Shown: positions 10,344 to 24,017, counted from the first letter of the stretch. The stretch: 64,000 bases of DNA from Lateolabrax maculatus (GCA_031216445.1 CM062214.1:14189001-14253000); one strand, 5' to 3'. A program made the numbers and translations. Notes: generated from the sequence alone by a model not told the origin.

Positions 10344-13317
10344 ATCCACGGATTTACGGGAGGATATGTCAAAGAGGTGAACGGATATTTTTCTGTGAAA
10401 CCCTTTTAACCCTTTACATGAAATCTGAAAGAATCACAGATTCAGTGTTTTGGCCTAATAAAGGTAAACAGCTATTTCTCTTTCAAAATGAGCAAAATGT
10501 GCCAAATGAACTCTGCAACAAACTGATGTCTTGTCACACACAAAAAAATATTGCTACATATATGTTGATGATACATTTATACAGCCAACAGATAAGGTGA
10601 GGGGGTAAAGGGGATTAAACAGCGCACGGGATACGAGTGTGCGTGACTGTATTGTTGGACAACAGAGATCTTTCTCTATGCAAATTCAACCAAACCAAAC
10701 AAGAATTTGGAAATATTTCTTGTAGGGACTTGAAGAAAAGGGTGCCACTGCTATATAACAACCCTGTGCAAGGGACGGGAAGTGTGGCAAAAGAAAAAAA
10801 AAAAAGAAAAAAAAGAAATGTCATGTTGAGTACAAAGAGAATTATTTTTTTTTTAGGTGGATATGTGATACATACGCTGATGCTAAATGACAGGCAAGGG
10901 ACAGTAGCAATGCAATCAAGGATGGAGACAGTAAATGCATACAGCTATATATAACAGGATACAAATGTCCAATAAACATTTAAGCCTTAACATAGTCATA
11001 TTTGGACCTGGCAATATTCCTCTAACAGGTGTGAATATCATCTTATTGTATTTTTATTACAATAATGGGATTTTTTATTAACCCAAGTAGTGGCTTGCTC
11101 ATAAAAATAAAAATATTATTCCACATGTGTTATGGTCATCTGTTTTCTTTAGCTAGAAGTATTGTTGTTATATGTAAGCGAGTTCGAGAGTGTGGAAAAA
11201 CTAGCAGACGAAGATGAAGGCGAGTTGGCGCGACACTTGATCAGCACTGAACGTTCATTAGCTGAGAGGCCACAGCGCTGCAGCGGCTGTGGGCTCGCCC
11301 CATGACAACACACCAGTACATGTATGGAACACAGTGTACACATGGAAATCAAATTCCAGCCAGCACAGCACAGACCATGTAAGAGACAGTGCCTTCTCAC
11401 AGTCTTGTGGGAGAGAGGAGGGAGGAAGAAGAAGAGGGAGGGGGGAGGGGGGGGGGAACGAAGCCACATTCTTTCCAGAGGAAGGAGGTTTTCGGGGGGC
11501 CTGGGTCAAAAGTCTTCAGTGTGACTGCGTTTCAGTCCATGAGAAATCTGCTCCTCACATGCCTCTCCCACCACACTCGCCCTCCCCTCGCTGCATTGCT
11601 ATCCCAGCATCTTGACCAAATAGTCAGTGGATTGGTATGAGAGGCCGCTTCTGCCCGTCTAAAAATGAGACTCAGTATAACTCTTTAAGAGAAATGCTGC
11701 CTAATGAAGGGAGGACTATTCCGCAATGTCATCGACATGTAAAACGTGGAGCTGCTCCCTTTAACTTTTAAAACACAATAATCTATATCATAAAATCAGT
11801 GTGGAGGCACCACCTGCTGTGTGATTTCTCCAGTTCCATAATTCTTAATCCATAATTATATTAAGTCCCACTCCCAAACATTTTGTTTTGACCAGCCACA
11901 CCTCGGTTTGAGAGCCTACACCTCAGGGCACGTCGGACGGTTAAGTCCCATCGTTTTGGCAACACAGGGGTGAGTCTCTGTTGAGTGGGAGAGGCCCTCT
12001 TCAGACAGTGATCTCAGTCAAACCAGCCTTTAGTAGGACACAGTGAGCAGACTGAGCTGCTGCTTCATGCACACCGAGAATAGATAAACTGCATGATTTG
12101 TACTATTTGTGATTCCTGTCATACCAGAGGCTTTCAGCTCAATAAACAAAAGTGCTGGACTTGAGTCCCCCCCTCTCCTTGTTGATTTCCTGTCTCGCTA
12201 TGGATTCTGATGGCCGAAGCAAAAAAAAGAAAAAAATCAACTAAGAAAACAGAACTTGGTATTTGCTTTCGTGATACTGTATGTTAAGGAAGTGACTGAC
12301 TTTACAGTAAGTTCTGGCCCATAACTGCTGGAATGAACATTACTTGACATTTTGACTACATATTAAAACTTTACACACAAACCTGCACAGCAAATCTGAC
12401 CTGGCCTAATGATATGTTATGATACAGAATTGGTATGAATGGTTGCCAAAATGTTTAGGGCTGGGCATTTTTACTGCCACAACTCATGACACACTGTGCT
12501 GTTGCAATCAAATCTGGCAGACATACATGTGACAACACAGTGGTGGTGATTCATGAATAGGTGGTGCTACAACAAAACACGGATTTACTCTCAATACAGT
12601 GACACAATACAAAGACCTACAATTAAGACAAGACATACAGCGAGCGGCAAAACAAGAGTAAACACACTCACAACAAAAAGACAAAAAAAATAAAAAGATT
12701 TCAAATGGCCCTTACTCAAATAAAAGCTTATACATCTAATTCACTCAAAATCTGGCACAACTCATCCTCTCAAAAACATCCCAGTGGTTTCTGACTTAGT
12801 CTCAAGTGACACTTTGTATAATGAACAAATAGCGTCTGCAGCTACATTTCAAACTTACAAAGTTTATTAAAGCCCATTTACATGAAAACCGATTTGACAG
12901 AGAAATTCAAGAATCTCAAACACCTGTTTTAATATATAACAAAAAGAAACAATTAACAGTGTCTGTCATAGCGCTAAAAACTGCTGCAACGACTACTTTT
13001 AAGAATTAAATAAAGAAAATCTGTATAATACAGAACAATCTATATAAATACTGTACAAAATATTATGAGTATATGAAGTAAATGCCTCTTTGGACTTTTT
13101 CCTATCAACAGTGTTTTGAACTGACCAGAGTGAAGGTATTTTACATAAATCAAAGCTATTACTGACAGAGGGCCATTATTAAAGGGCTGCCCCAGGAACT
13201 CAGGACCAGTATTACGTACAGCCAGCATCCTGGGCTTTACCTTTCTGAAGAGAAAAAAACAACCAAGCAGTTAATGTAAGTGCAGTTTGACAGTTATGAC
13301 GGGAAATATTAAATATC
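10344..13317. other. 3' UTRs and intergenic DNA between the acidic protein gene and TERB1
   Basis: The left part probably holds the 3' UTR of the 9363 gene (AATAAA at 10457 and further candidates near 10970 and 11105). The right part holds the TERB1 3' UTR, with a minus-strand AATAAA at 12863-12868. A purine-rich GAGG/GGGGA block lies at 11410-11460. No frame here has domain-like content or consistent splicing. Confidence 0.5.
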
Positions 13318-15736
13318 TTACTTAAGTAGATCTTCTCTTGTTACCATTAGCCGCCTGTATTTCTTGGCCAGGTCAACATTGGTGCGTCCAGGCTGGAAGG
13401 GGTATGACCACAAGATGGAGTTCCAGGAGAAGCCGTAAGTCTTCACTCCGCACAGCAGGTAACACAGCTCCTCATGGCTAAAGTCTCTCCTCTCCCTTCT
13501 CTAAGAATAACAATAAGAAAGGCTGAGAGACAAAACTTTGTGTAAAGATTAAAAATCTGCCAGGTGGACAGGAGAGTGTGGATGCATCTGCTTCATAGAA
13601 TAATAATAATACAAAAAAGCTTTGGTAGTTTTTCCTATTTAAAATCATCTGCTAAAGATGCCTGTGTGACTAATGTTAATAGACCATACTGGGGCCTCTG
13701 CAAATTTCAGCCCATTAACATTACATTGCATGAATATCTCCCAGCCATTCTGCACATTATATCGTACAGTTTTAAATGTAGTTGTATGTAAATGTATTTA
13801 GACATATTCCAGTATGCTATGACAATCAACTTGTTGAGACTTGACATTTGATGTTGTGTCATTTTTATTTGTCTCAAAGTTACGTTATTGCTGCACGGTA
13901 CTGCTGTTGCAAGGACTGTTTTGAAAGTCCTTCTGCTGGTGTGTTCATGAACGCTCTGCCATCTGGGTTTTAATAGCACTAGATCTACTAATCTGATTCT
14001 TTTAAATGTCTCCAGGGTGCACTCAGACCTTGGTAAAACCACTTTCTCCTTTTATTCACCTTGGGCATAGAATGAGTGGCAATATAATATCACCTTAGAA
14101 GCACTCCCTTCTTTGAATACCTTTAAAGGTCTTCTACAAACTGCACTGAAGGAAACAAGTTGCTGTTTTATAACCTTCATTTGAGATGGACTACGGATAT
14201 CAATTGTATGACTTGTACGCTTCTCTTCCTTTACTTTTTCCCTTGGGTAGCTTTTATGTACCGTTGTGTTCTTTCTATGAAATTCTTTGTGAAACTGTTT
14301 TTTATGTAAAAACTCTTTTATCTAGCTTTTATGTATTGTGTTTTATCTTGTGCAATTGTTTGTGCTTCCGTCTTGACCAGGACTCCCTTGAAGAAGATAT
14401 CCTGTATCTCAATGGGGCCTTCCTGGCTAATAAAGGATATATAAATTTAAATAAAATAAACACTATGAACTTTTTATAATGCTAAAGACAACCAAATTCA
14501 TATTACTATTTTCAATTTCTACATAAATAAATGCTGCCAGTTGTTCACTGTGCATCTCAAGCAAAGTTTGTTGATTTTCATATAGCAATGAAATTAAGTG
14601 AAAGCTTTGTCTGTCTAAAAAGCAGGAGAAACTTTTCTTAATTACTTCAGTAAAGTTTAATTAAATTTTGCATCTCAGTATTACTGTTTGCAGTGTGCTG
14701 GCAATGGTATGAGGAAGCAGCGTCAGAGCTAAATGAATCTCAGGAATTGGGTAAACTGAAACTGGTTCTAAATGTCTCTCAATGTCTCAAATATTTTATA
14801 CAACTTCAATACACTGCAGCATACAATAATGGCATTAAAAAGTTGTTGGAAAACCTGGCAGGCCACATAAATATCAATGCATACATTATTTCAAACTCTT
14901 ACAGTGGAACAGCAATCTGTGCTAGTCTTTGGCTCATCATCAAGACCATGATGTCCACTGTTATTCCCCCCTCTTCTCTCTGTATTTGAAACATAAAACA
15001 GTTTGCCTTTGGGTGTGTATTTGTTGACAAAGACTGTGTGGACACCAAGTTTTTAAAATTTCTTTTGTTATTCAACAACACATCAACTGGCCCCAGACTT
15101 CATACACAGAGAGACAATTTCTCTTTTCTCTCTTGCCTTACTCCTCAGAGTGATAATGCATCACCAGTTATGGCTGATCCAGCTGCCATACAAACAACAA
15201 TATAGGAGGAGATGAACGGCTCATGAAGGAAGAATAGGCATGAGAATAGAAGAAAGGGGACAAAATGAAGACAGAAAAATTATAATAGGGAAAAGAAGAA
15301 GGGTGGAAAAAACAGATGAATTGGAGCCACTGGAAAAAACTACTCAATGTGTGGACACACAAAGTAGGCATTGGAAAATGCATTTGGCTGAAAGGTATAA
15401 AGACATATTAAATCTCAGCACGACAGCAGAGAAAGACTGCACTCCACAACAGTGCCTCTGCGTCCGTGTGGCAACACTACAGCAAGTTTTAGGCTATAGT
15501 AAGTCTGACAAAGAGCATGTGAATTGGCAAAACTGGAAAGCAGGATTTGAAAAAGAAGATGGATAGCAAATATAATGACAAAATATATAAACATAAACTT
15601 TTAATGTACTGTATAGTGAATGTAATGCAAATATAGACCATGCAAAATCATAAGGTGGAACAGAATAAAATCCCTCTTCTTTCACTACGATGTCACTGGA
15701 TAACACAAAAGCATCAAAACACACCCTTTCAATCAA

Positions 15737-15792
<56 letters not shown>

Positions 15793-18700
15793 ACAGTGTT
15801 ATCCAGAGTGTGAAACAGCTTAATACAGCTGTGCTGCTCTGAACCAGCTCTGGCCTGCACTGTGAGAACACTGGCTGCAGTTCAACATTCCTTCTGCCCT
15901 TTGGTTTGTCTGCTGCCAAGACCACGCTGCAGAGGACAGCTCCCACCACAGGCTCTCAATCATAACATTCACACACTACTGTAATTACCCATATCTGATA
16001 TCACGTATTTACCTTCAGGAATATGAGACTGTTTCAGGGGAATCAAGCCTGGACCTAAGAGCAGGAGTGATGACATCAATGTTGTTCATTATGACAAATA
16101 TAAAGGCCAACAATAAATACTGTGCTGCTGTGATAAGGTCTCATACATACCAATCTTGTTATAAGAGGTCGATATGTCCTTTTTAGCCCCTCTGCGCAGT
16201 GGAGTCAAAGTGTAGCCTATGATAGGTGGAAGAAGAAGACACTATTGACAATATTGTGAATGTATGTTAGTTCAGTTGCCAACATCTAATCAGGCAACAG
16301 CTTCAAAGTATTTATTATTGCATCATAAGTACACATCATTTGTTGAGCTTTCAGATACTTTTTGTGACAAACTGCCCTCTGCAGTCACATGTTATATCTT
16401 GACTTGTTTCTTTGTTTAAATCTATCAGATAGACTTAGCTTGCATGGTTAAGAAGAAAAGAGTTTTGTCTTTCTTGTGCATCACTTGTGTTTATTTGTTC
16501 TTTATTTATGTTCATACTGTGTTACAAAATTTTGTTTTATAATTTATTTTTGATTTGTTAGATCTAGATAGGCTCATTCATTTCGGTCCTATAAGACATT
16601 GGTGTGTTAGAGAGCTGTATAAAAATCATCTTGCTGCATAATTCTTACCATTGTGCTTCCTCCAGTGGTGTTCTGGCAGGCAGTTCTTGCCTTTCCCTGC
16701 TCCTTTATGTATGGGAGCCAGACAGACCTCTTTAACAGTGGGGTAGAAATCAGACATTTTATAGCAGTAGTTAAAGACAATAATGTGTTTCATACCGATG
16801 ATACTAAAGTTACAGTTATGAAGTAATAGACAAGGAAAATTAAATTGATTGAACCATAAAAGTTGGAACAACAGCAACACGCATGAGGCATGTTTATTGT
16901 CTGAAAGGATCTCATGTATCCACTGGTAAAGTTTTCACATTTATCCCGACTGAGGTAATGCACTATCGTAGGGTTCAGAGGAAATGTAACTAGTTTCTAT
17001 AGTTTACAAAAACAACCTTTTAATGCTGTCAAGCAATAAAAGCATGATTTAAGCTCTTGTGATGTAGTGTGTACTAGGGGCAAAGTATGAAATGTAACCC
17101 ACACCCATGTTTTAATATCTGTATATCATATTTTCCTGCCAAATGCAGTATTCTGCACATCATTCCATGTTGCAGTAGCAGGTTTGCCAATGCTAGCCAG
17201 GTTATAGTGAGTAGGTAACAAAATGTAGAACTTGAGCACTCATAAAATGTCAAAAAACTGCAAATAGAGCATGAACTCACACATTGGTGCCTTGTAATTG
17301 TGAGCACCCACGGGGAAATACTGTGGGGTGAATATGTGGAATATAGCATTGAGTTTTGACTATGAGGAAAATTTATGTCCATTCATACATTTAACTTTGA
17401 TACAAAGGACTATTTTCCATCACCTTGCGCACTGGCCGTATGACCTATAACAACTTTCAAACCGAGACCATTGCAAAGTGAGTAAAAAACTATAAAACTA
17501 ATGCTATTTAACAGATGCAAGCTGTGGCAATTTGCAGTGATGAGTCTGACCCCTAAACTAACCCCTAAAACACTTTTACCAACTATAGGAAACACTCCGC
17601 AGTTGTGGAAACTGAATAAATACCAAATAAATGTGATCTAGTCAATCAATTGCATAATCCTGTTTCGCTTTACAGGAACTATTGGTGTGGCTGAAATGTA
17701 TTCTTTGACCAATCAGATTGCAAGAAACTCCTTTTGAAAAAATGTATTACGTGTGCAAATTCAAATGTTAAAGCCTCTTACTGCTCCGGTTTTCACAGAT
17801 TCTCTGTGGCTCTTCTGTTGAAACTGTCGCAGACTCGAGGTCTGTTTGCTCCAAAATGTTGTGTTGGTGCTCTCTTCTGAACAGAAGGTTGCAGTGATGT
17901 GTCCTGAAACGCTCTGTGGCCTCCTGGAGAACCTTGTGCATGTCACAGCTGTGGTGGCAGGAGCTTTGGAGAGACATAAAAGTGCGACTGGTCACTTCCT
18001 CAAAAGGCAACACACAACCTAAAGGAGAGAAAAAAACAGGATGCAAGGAATTAACTTATGAAAATCAAGTTTTAAGTTTAGAAATATAAATACAATGATG
18101 AATACTGGAGTCTCCTTAAAGATGGAATAAAGTCAAATTTCTGTTTGTTATAATACAGCATAGTAACATAGAACTCTCAACAACAATTTGATAATAATAA
18201 TGATCTCCTACCTGCACACCGGGTATGACACAGTGAGGGTTCCTCCACTGGGATTTTCCCCACTTTACTCATCTCACGGCGCTGCAATTCTTAACATAAA
18301 AACATCTTACTTGAAAAAACATGTTAGAAAATACACATCTACTAAAAGCAAAAACTAAAGCAAAGCTATTTTATAACATAATTATAACAAAGTTTTTATA
18401 ACTTTAACAGTGTGTTAAAGGCATGAAGCTGTGACTCTTACCTTCTTCATCAGTACATTTAATTTCTTTTGGCACACTGTGCCTCATTGATGCTGGGGGC
18501 TTGAATAACTGACTACACACACACACACACAAAAAAGAAGAAAATTGTGAAAGCCACTCATTTCATTAGAGTTTTTCTCATTAAGAAGTAATCAACACAG
18601 AGGAACTCCACTGACTTGTCTGCTGTATGAGGCTCTCTGCTTCCCTCTAGTGCCTGTACATGGGAAGACATTAGGGCTCCAGTTCCCTTGCACACTGAAC

Positions 18701-21700
18701 ACCACACATGCCCTCCACTGGTTTTAGCCTTCTCTTCCCGCACACTTAAACTTGAGCTCATTTTTTTCAGTTTACTGTCATTCTCATTGTTATTCTCATT
18801 TCGGACAGTTTGAAGTTCGATGTTGTTGTCACTCCCTGCTTCTACATGCTTAAGAGTGCTGGTCTGTCTATATGCTGTGGTTTTAATGCTCTCCTTCTGC
18901 TGCAGAGGCAGAGGTAAAGCTGGAGGTAAAGATGGCTGGTCTAGCCCTTCAGTTGAAGTTGATGGCTCTGTGTCTTCCTGCTCATCCTCAACCTCCAAAA
19001 GATAACATAACATAAGCACACGCATCATGAGCCACCATGCTACATGTTGATTATATTGCTGCCATGCGTGTGAATGTATGTCTGACCTTTGACTGTCTCT
19101 TCTCTAGCAGGTCAATCCTGCGCAGCAACTCTCTGGCTGAGCTCCTGAAGCCTTCCGTGTTTGTAAGGGGCTCCACATTTTCACCCTCCCCCTGTTTCGC
19201 TATCAGACCAGGCACTCCCAACGACATGGCTTCACAGACAAAGACAAACAAGTCATTATGAGGGTTCCATTTTCTACATATTCCATGTTTTATTCAATAA
19301 CATTATATTTATTAATTTGACTACACTCACTCACACTTTCACTCTCAGAAAAGTAGAAGAAATCTACTGAATTAATTGAAGAATGCTAAAGTAAAGTTTG
19401 TGTGCCTTAACATATATATTCCACACAGAAAGGGTTAGAGAAGAGAGTGTGAAGGAAATCTTCGCTATATCCAAATAAGGTTATTCCTAACTCGCCCTGG
19501 CATGTGTAAGAATTCTACTGGATATCAGATCTCAAGGAGGAACTATGCCCACCTTAGTTTACCTAGCAACAGCATAGCCTTCCTACAGTCATTTATCCAG
19601 CGCCTCCAAACTTGGTGCTAGCCTGTTGCGTCTCAATTCAAGTACAGAAGATTTCTAGCTGACCTTGGTCTACCAGGCGCCAGAGCCAACCCGGCCCTAT
19701 CAGGCGCACAGACAACTGACCTGACCTGCGACCTACCTTTAACCTACAGGAGGGAAGTTTAACATACAAGAAGGAAAATTCTTCACAGAATTGAACCCTG
19801 GTCTTTACTGCCTCAAGACCACAGTGCTACACTAATCCTCCATCCTGGATCCAGATTTTCCATTTAATGCCTTCTACAGTATCTGCCATTTTTCTTTAAT
19901 ATGCAGGAGTAAGAATCTCATTGAAATTATTGATTGTTTCAAAAGTTAAATTCACACTTTCCCAATATACAAGTAAGTAGTTACATAATGATATAAACAA
20001 GTCTGCTTTGACTTACTGGCCTGTTTGCAGGTCTGCAATATGAATGTAGCAGCCTTCCTAACCTCCTCACTTGTATCCTCTGTGAGTAGGGTTATGATAA
20101 GGGGCAGGCCTCCACACTGCACCAGCTGGGACTGGTGCTCCTCTACAGACAGGAAGAAACACATAGTTGTCAAAAATACATGGACAGCATAAATACTCTC
20201 AAGGGAAGAAAGACTGTTGAAGACTGTAGTTGGTGAAACTCGCTAAAGTGTTTAAAATATAAAATGTAATATAAAAATAAATAAGTGGTGGAAACCCACT
20301 ACCAGAAAATATTAGACACAAATAGCACACTACTGTGCAGTCTTACCAGAGGCTTCAGTGCAGTGACCCAAGGTGAGTAAAACAGAGAGCATGTCCTCAT
20401 GGTTCAGGTGTGGGCTAGCCAGCAGGAAGAAGAGGTGGGAAACCACGCCATACTGAGCCAGACCTGAAGCTAGAGGAGCTACAAAGAATAGATTGTGAAT
20501 GGAGAAGGAGACACTTTGGCTGTTTAAGTGAACTGTTCACGTGTATGTGTGTGAGAGTGATACGCACAGTTGTCTGTGATGCAAGCTGACAGGGTCTTGG
20601 ATATAGTGACAGAAAGCTGGCAAGACAACAAGCTTGTATCTGTTGCAGAAGCTAGACCAACCAGCGCAAGAGTCAGAGTATCCAGACCCCCTGAGGCTGA
20701 AAAACTCTCCTGAACACAGGCTGCACAAACAAAGAAGTGATTAACGTTTAGTAATCTAGATTTCTTTCCAATTTATGGTTTCCAAAACATAAAAAATCCC
20801 AGATTTAGCAAAAGCCATTATGCCTCTTTCACTTACAGTTGTTGGCAACTGTCATTGCTATGAAGGAACATATGGGTTGAAATATCTCAGTGCGTGGCAA
20901 AGCAATCTCCTGAAGCCAGGTTTTTATAATGGGAAAGGCTGCCACACAGATTCGCTGACCATCCTCTGGAAGACAAACGAAAGATACACCAAATGTACAC
21001 TTAATACAGTATCCCATGGTTTGACTTGAAAGTAGTTGCCTGGAGGTGCAAGACCATCAATGTTTTACATATTAACTGCTCAGCACAAGGCACAAATACA
21101 TGGATGACATTACCATTTTGAGGGTTGTTCACACATCCACAGAGAGCACTAGACACTGATGCCCAGAGTTGGTAGGTTTGAGTAGCATTAGCTGCCCTCA
21201 AAGCAGCCTCTGTGGAGAGGGGGAAAGTGGTCCTGCAAAAAATATATACTGTTGAACTTAATTTTGCCATACCTATCTGAACTTGGTGTGACTGATGTGA
21301 TTATAGAGCATTTAGCACGGCAAAGTACCTAAAGAGGTCCAACAGAATATCCAGGCAGCCAGTGGTTTGTGCTAAAGTCTGTCCTGATTCTGCAATAGTA
21401 CACAGACACATGGGGACTACAAAGGTCTGCATAACAAAAGCAAGCTCATCATACTCTCAGAAATCTTCTATGAAATTTACTTTTTCCCCCTCTACATTTT
21501 GTTCCACATATATGAAATGGCTTTCATGAGCTTGAAAATAAAGCAAACCCCAAAAATGTCATGTAAAGTGACAGAATAGCACATCAATGCGATAACCGAT
21601 CCTGTAGCTTTAATTCCTTATGTTAGTTGAGGAGCCTTGATCTTACTGTTGTTGGCCACCAACACAGATAGCAAATAGACAGACACTCTCTTCTGTGTCA

Positions 21701-23552
21701 GTGGGATGTCTTCTTCCATCAACCAACCAGCAATGTCTGCAAATGTCTCCTTTCTGCACAGAGAATTCTTGCAATACACTACCAGAAGGAAAGAGAAGTA
21801 GTGAATTACGTAAAACTGTAGTTCACTTTTAAATTATTTAAACTTGAAAAAAACACATTACACCAATAGTTTTATTATTTACATATGACACAGGCTTGTT
21901 GTACACATGCCAAATAAAATACACATATGCTGCATCTCAGTTCAGGACCACAGCCTACGATGCATTCAAGACTAATATGTCATAATGGGGTGACATTGCT
22001 ACCCTGCCTGTACTTTGCAGCTTTTAGTATCCCACAAACTACAGAATGTAAAAAATAGACAGCCACTCAGGACCCAGTGGCATTTTGATCATCAGTTTCA
22101 CCCATTGTTGGCAGTAGGAGTACACTTTGCTCACCACCCAGAACCTTGCGTTTAACCACTGGAGGCTGATTTAGGGACCATCAATAAATAATAATAATAA
22201 TAATAATACAAAAACAATGTTTTTTCATGCTGACTTGACACAATTTATGAGAATTATGATTAAAAAATTTTAAATAGCTTTCATGTAATGTGACACAGTG
22301 ACTCTAAATAGTTATATAAAATTAAAAGAAGCACTGAAATCTAGTGTGAAGAGGAGTGTCCTATCTATACAGTTAAGTGATACCTTTTGGTACTGAATTA
22401 GAGTCCTTGCATTACATTATATGGAAGCTATTGAAAACAATTATGAATTTTCCATTAAAAATATTTAGAAAAAATAAGAAAAGCACTAAAGTCCAATATG
22501 AAAAGTGGTGTCCTGTGTGACATATGTAGTGATACACTTTGGTATTGATTTGGAATCAATGGGTCACATTACATGGAAGTTATTGATGGAAGCAATTTTT
22601 TATTAAAATAGTTGTGTAATATAAATAAATGACACAAGTAATAATTTTGCTACATGATATCAATTGAGTATATTTTATTATTTTAATAATAATTTTCACT
22701 AATATTGTCAAGTAAGCATGACGGTACTAAAATAACACTGCTTTTGTGTCAAAAAGTAATTTATTGATGGTCCCTGAGTCAGTTGAGCGTGGGGTTCTGG
22801 GAGGTGAGCTATCCATCCTTCTGCTGCCAACAGTGGGGGAGAAACTAAAGTAAGAAGACCTAATGTCTGCTGAATATCTAAACTTAAAACTAACCTAACC
22901 GTGGCCCCCCTGAATTGGGATTCAGCAACTATCACACACACATATACCTACCATTGGCCTCTGCCAGCGTGCCAAGTGTAAAGAGTGCGGTCTCCTTAAC
23001 ATCCGAATGAACAATACTGGATTTGGAGAGGTTAGACACGAACGCCACACCTCCCATTTCTCTCAGCAGGTCCACATTATCCTCTGAAATAATGAAAAGT
23101 GAAACAGACAATGGAAAGGTGTCGAAGTGTTCCTCTGAATACTTAAATGTAGCACTGACTTCAATCATTACTTGTCCAAACAACAAATCTGACTGAGAGA
23201 CGGTTTTTGGCAAGGAGGATATGTTTCTGTCATTAATGTAAAGTACCTCTCTTTTCACAGATTGAGTGAATGGCCAGAAGAGCTTGTTTCTGCAAATCAG
23301 GACATTTCATCTGAAACTTCAGACACTCAATCAGCAAACTGAGATCTGTCCTTATGGCTGAAAGCAGAAGAATTAAACCACCAAGGCAATGTTAATCAGA
23401 CATACGTTTGTATCTGTTAAATCCTTTACCTCCCTCTAAAAAAATAAATAATCACAATGTGCCCATGTTGGTTACTTACTATTGCGGCTGTTGTTGCAAC
23501 TCCCTGTCTTATCCATTGCACTTCTGAAGTGACTTGGTTGTTTAAAAGCCAT
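13318..23552 (-). CDS. terb1: TERB1 (CCDC79), meiotic telomere-to-nuclear-envelope adaptor
   Basis: Eighteen exons stay in frame and give 801 residues (human 727): 23552-23480, 23357-23247, 23083-22952, 21778-21647, 21416-21329, 21232-21114, 20965-20837, 20720-20568, 20478-20347, 20142-20017, 19229-19087, 18992-18616, 18512-18442, 18289-18212, 18018-17782, 16729-16649, 16191-16151, 13500-13318. Residues 25-400 are armadillo-like helical repeats, several exons being exactly 132 nt. A low-complexity linker follows, then a Cys/His cluster (SLCHTRCAGC, CHHSCDMH). The C-terminus is a Myb-like domain (FSHEELCYLLCGVKTYG, SWNSILWSYPF). In mammals TERB1 joins TERB2-MAJIN and binds TRF1, SUN1 and cohesin to tether telomeres to the inner nuclear membrane in meiotic prophase. 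An in-frame second ATG lies at 23516. The end may be LLK-stop (13318) or a splice to an exon at about 13242 adding one residue. Confidence 0.9.
13850..14465 (+). mobile_element. 5'-truncated non-LTR retrotransposon (LINE) copy
   Basis: One frame resembles the extreme C-terminus of a fish LINE reverse-transcriptase ORF (around LPSLNTFKGLLQ at about 14105-14140). After it come a short 3' UTR and the tail block GACCAGGACTCCCTTGAAGA, CTCAATGGGGCCTTCCTGG and AATAAAGG-like sequence, ending in an A/T-rich repeat. This tail is typical of abundant teleost LINEs. The coding part is broken by stops and frameshifts. The copy lies in the last intron of TERB1, antisense to it. The left boundary is uncertain. 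Confidence 0.65.
15737..15790. repeat. Compound (TC)n(AC)n microsatellite
   Basis: About 10 TC units run directly into about 16 AC units in the last TERB1 intron. Confidence 0.92.
19450..19852 (-). mobile_element. Probable tRNA-derived SINE in a TERB1 intron
   Basis: Read on the minus strand, the right end gives GGATTAGTGTAGCACTGTGG followed by CCAGGGTTCAATTCTGTG. These look like degenerate A and B boxes of a tRNA-like head (GGTTCAATTC matching the B-box consensus). A body of about 350 bases unlike the flanks follows. The whole stretch lies between TERB1 exons 20142-20017 and 19229-19087. I do not recognise the family, and the boundaries are estimates. Confidence 0.4.
22094..22846. mobile_element. 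Inverted-repeat element with internal tandem duplication
   Basis: The left arm (22094-22190) and the reverse complement of the right arm (22759-22846) share AGTTTC, TTGGCAG, CTCACC, CCCAGAACC and GGGACCATCAATAAAT in the same order. The result is a diverged terminal inverted repeat of about 90 bases. The AT-rich interior contains two diverged direct copies of about 150 bases, starting near 22330 and 22482. They share AGCACT, GTGTCCT, GTGATAC, TTTGGTA and CATTACATGGAAG-like segments. This fits a foldback or MITE-type DNA element. No transposase is visible and no clear target duplication was seen. It lies in the TERB1 intron between 22952 and 21778. Confidence 0.7.
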
Positions 23553-23934
23553 TAACAACAATAAAGTCTGGACAAGTTAATATAAAACAAGAACGGCATC
23601 TCTTATTTTCCACATCAATCAAACCTAACGTTATGTTTGCCTGTTTTTATGAAGCAAATACGCTGTTCTTCAGAACCAGCTGGTTGGCTAACTGGGCTCG
23701 GCTAACTACAAATCGACCACATCAGCTGCGCGCCACACCGCTCGCGTCAAATAATTAACTTGGGCCCGTCCTTTCAAAACACAGCGTCCCCTCGTCCTTT
23801 TCTTCTAATGTCAACTTCTCCTCCAGCGGCGCCACTGAACCCTCGCCGGACAAACGTTTCGGTCGGTGGACAGTAGCATTAGCCGATGTCGGCCACCACA
23901 GCCGTTGGCGGAACTTCAGTACGCGCCACCTGAC

Positions 23935-23948
23935 GTTACCATGGAAAC
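23935..23948. promoter_or_regulatory. RFX-type X-box
   Basis: GTTACCATGGAAAC matches the palindromic RFX consensus GTNRCCNNNRGNAAC with both half-sites intact. It is about 385 bases upstream of the TERB1 start codon. RFX factors, notably RFX2, drive ciliary and meiotic/spermiogenic genes, which would suit a meiotic gene. Occupancy is not shown by sequence. Confidence 0.7.
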
Positions 23949-24017
23949 ACTCCCGCCCCGCAAATAAACTACAAAGAACTACAACGGCGCGTGTGACGGT
24001 GGCGTCAGACGCTGCGC

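Noticed and set aside
9734..10372. 212-residue minus-strand frame opposite the acidic protein gene
   Set aside because: Ser/Gly-rich mirror of the GC-rich coding strand; the plus-strand frame has the start context and myristoylation signal.
21930..21995. GCTGCATCTCAGTTCAGG stretch resembling a common fish MITE end
   Set aside because: Too decayed and without a matching second end; noted only as likely repeat debris in a TERB1 intron.
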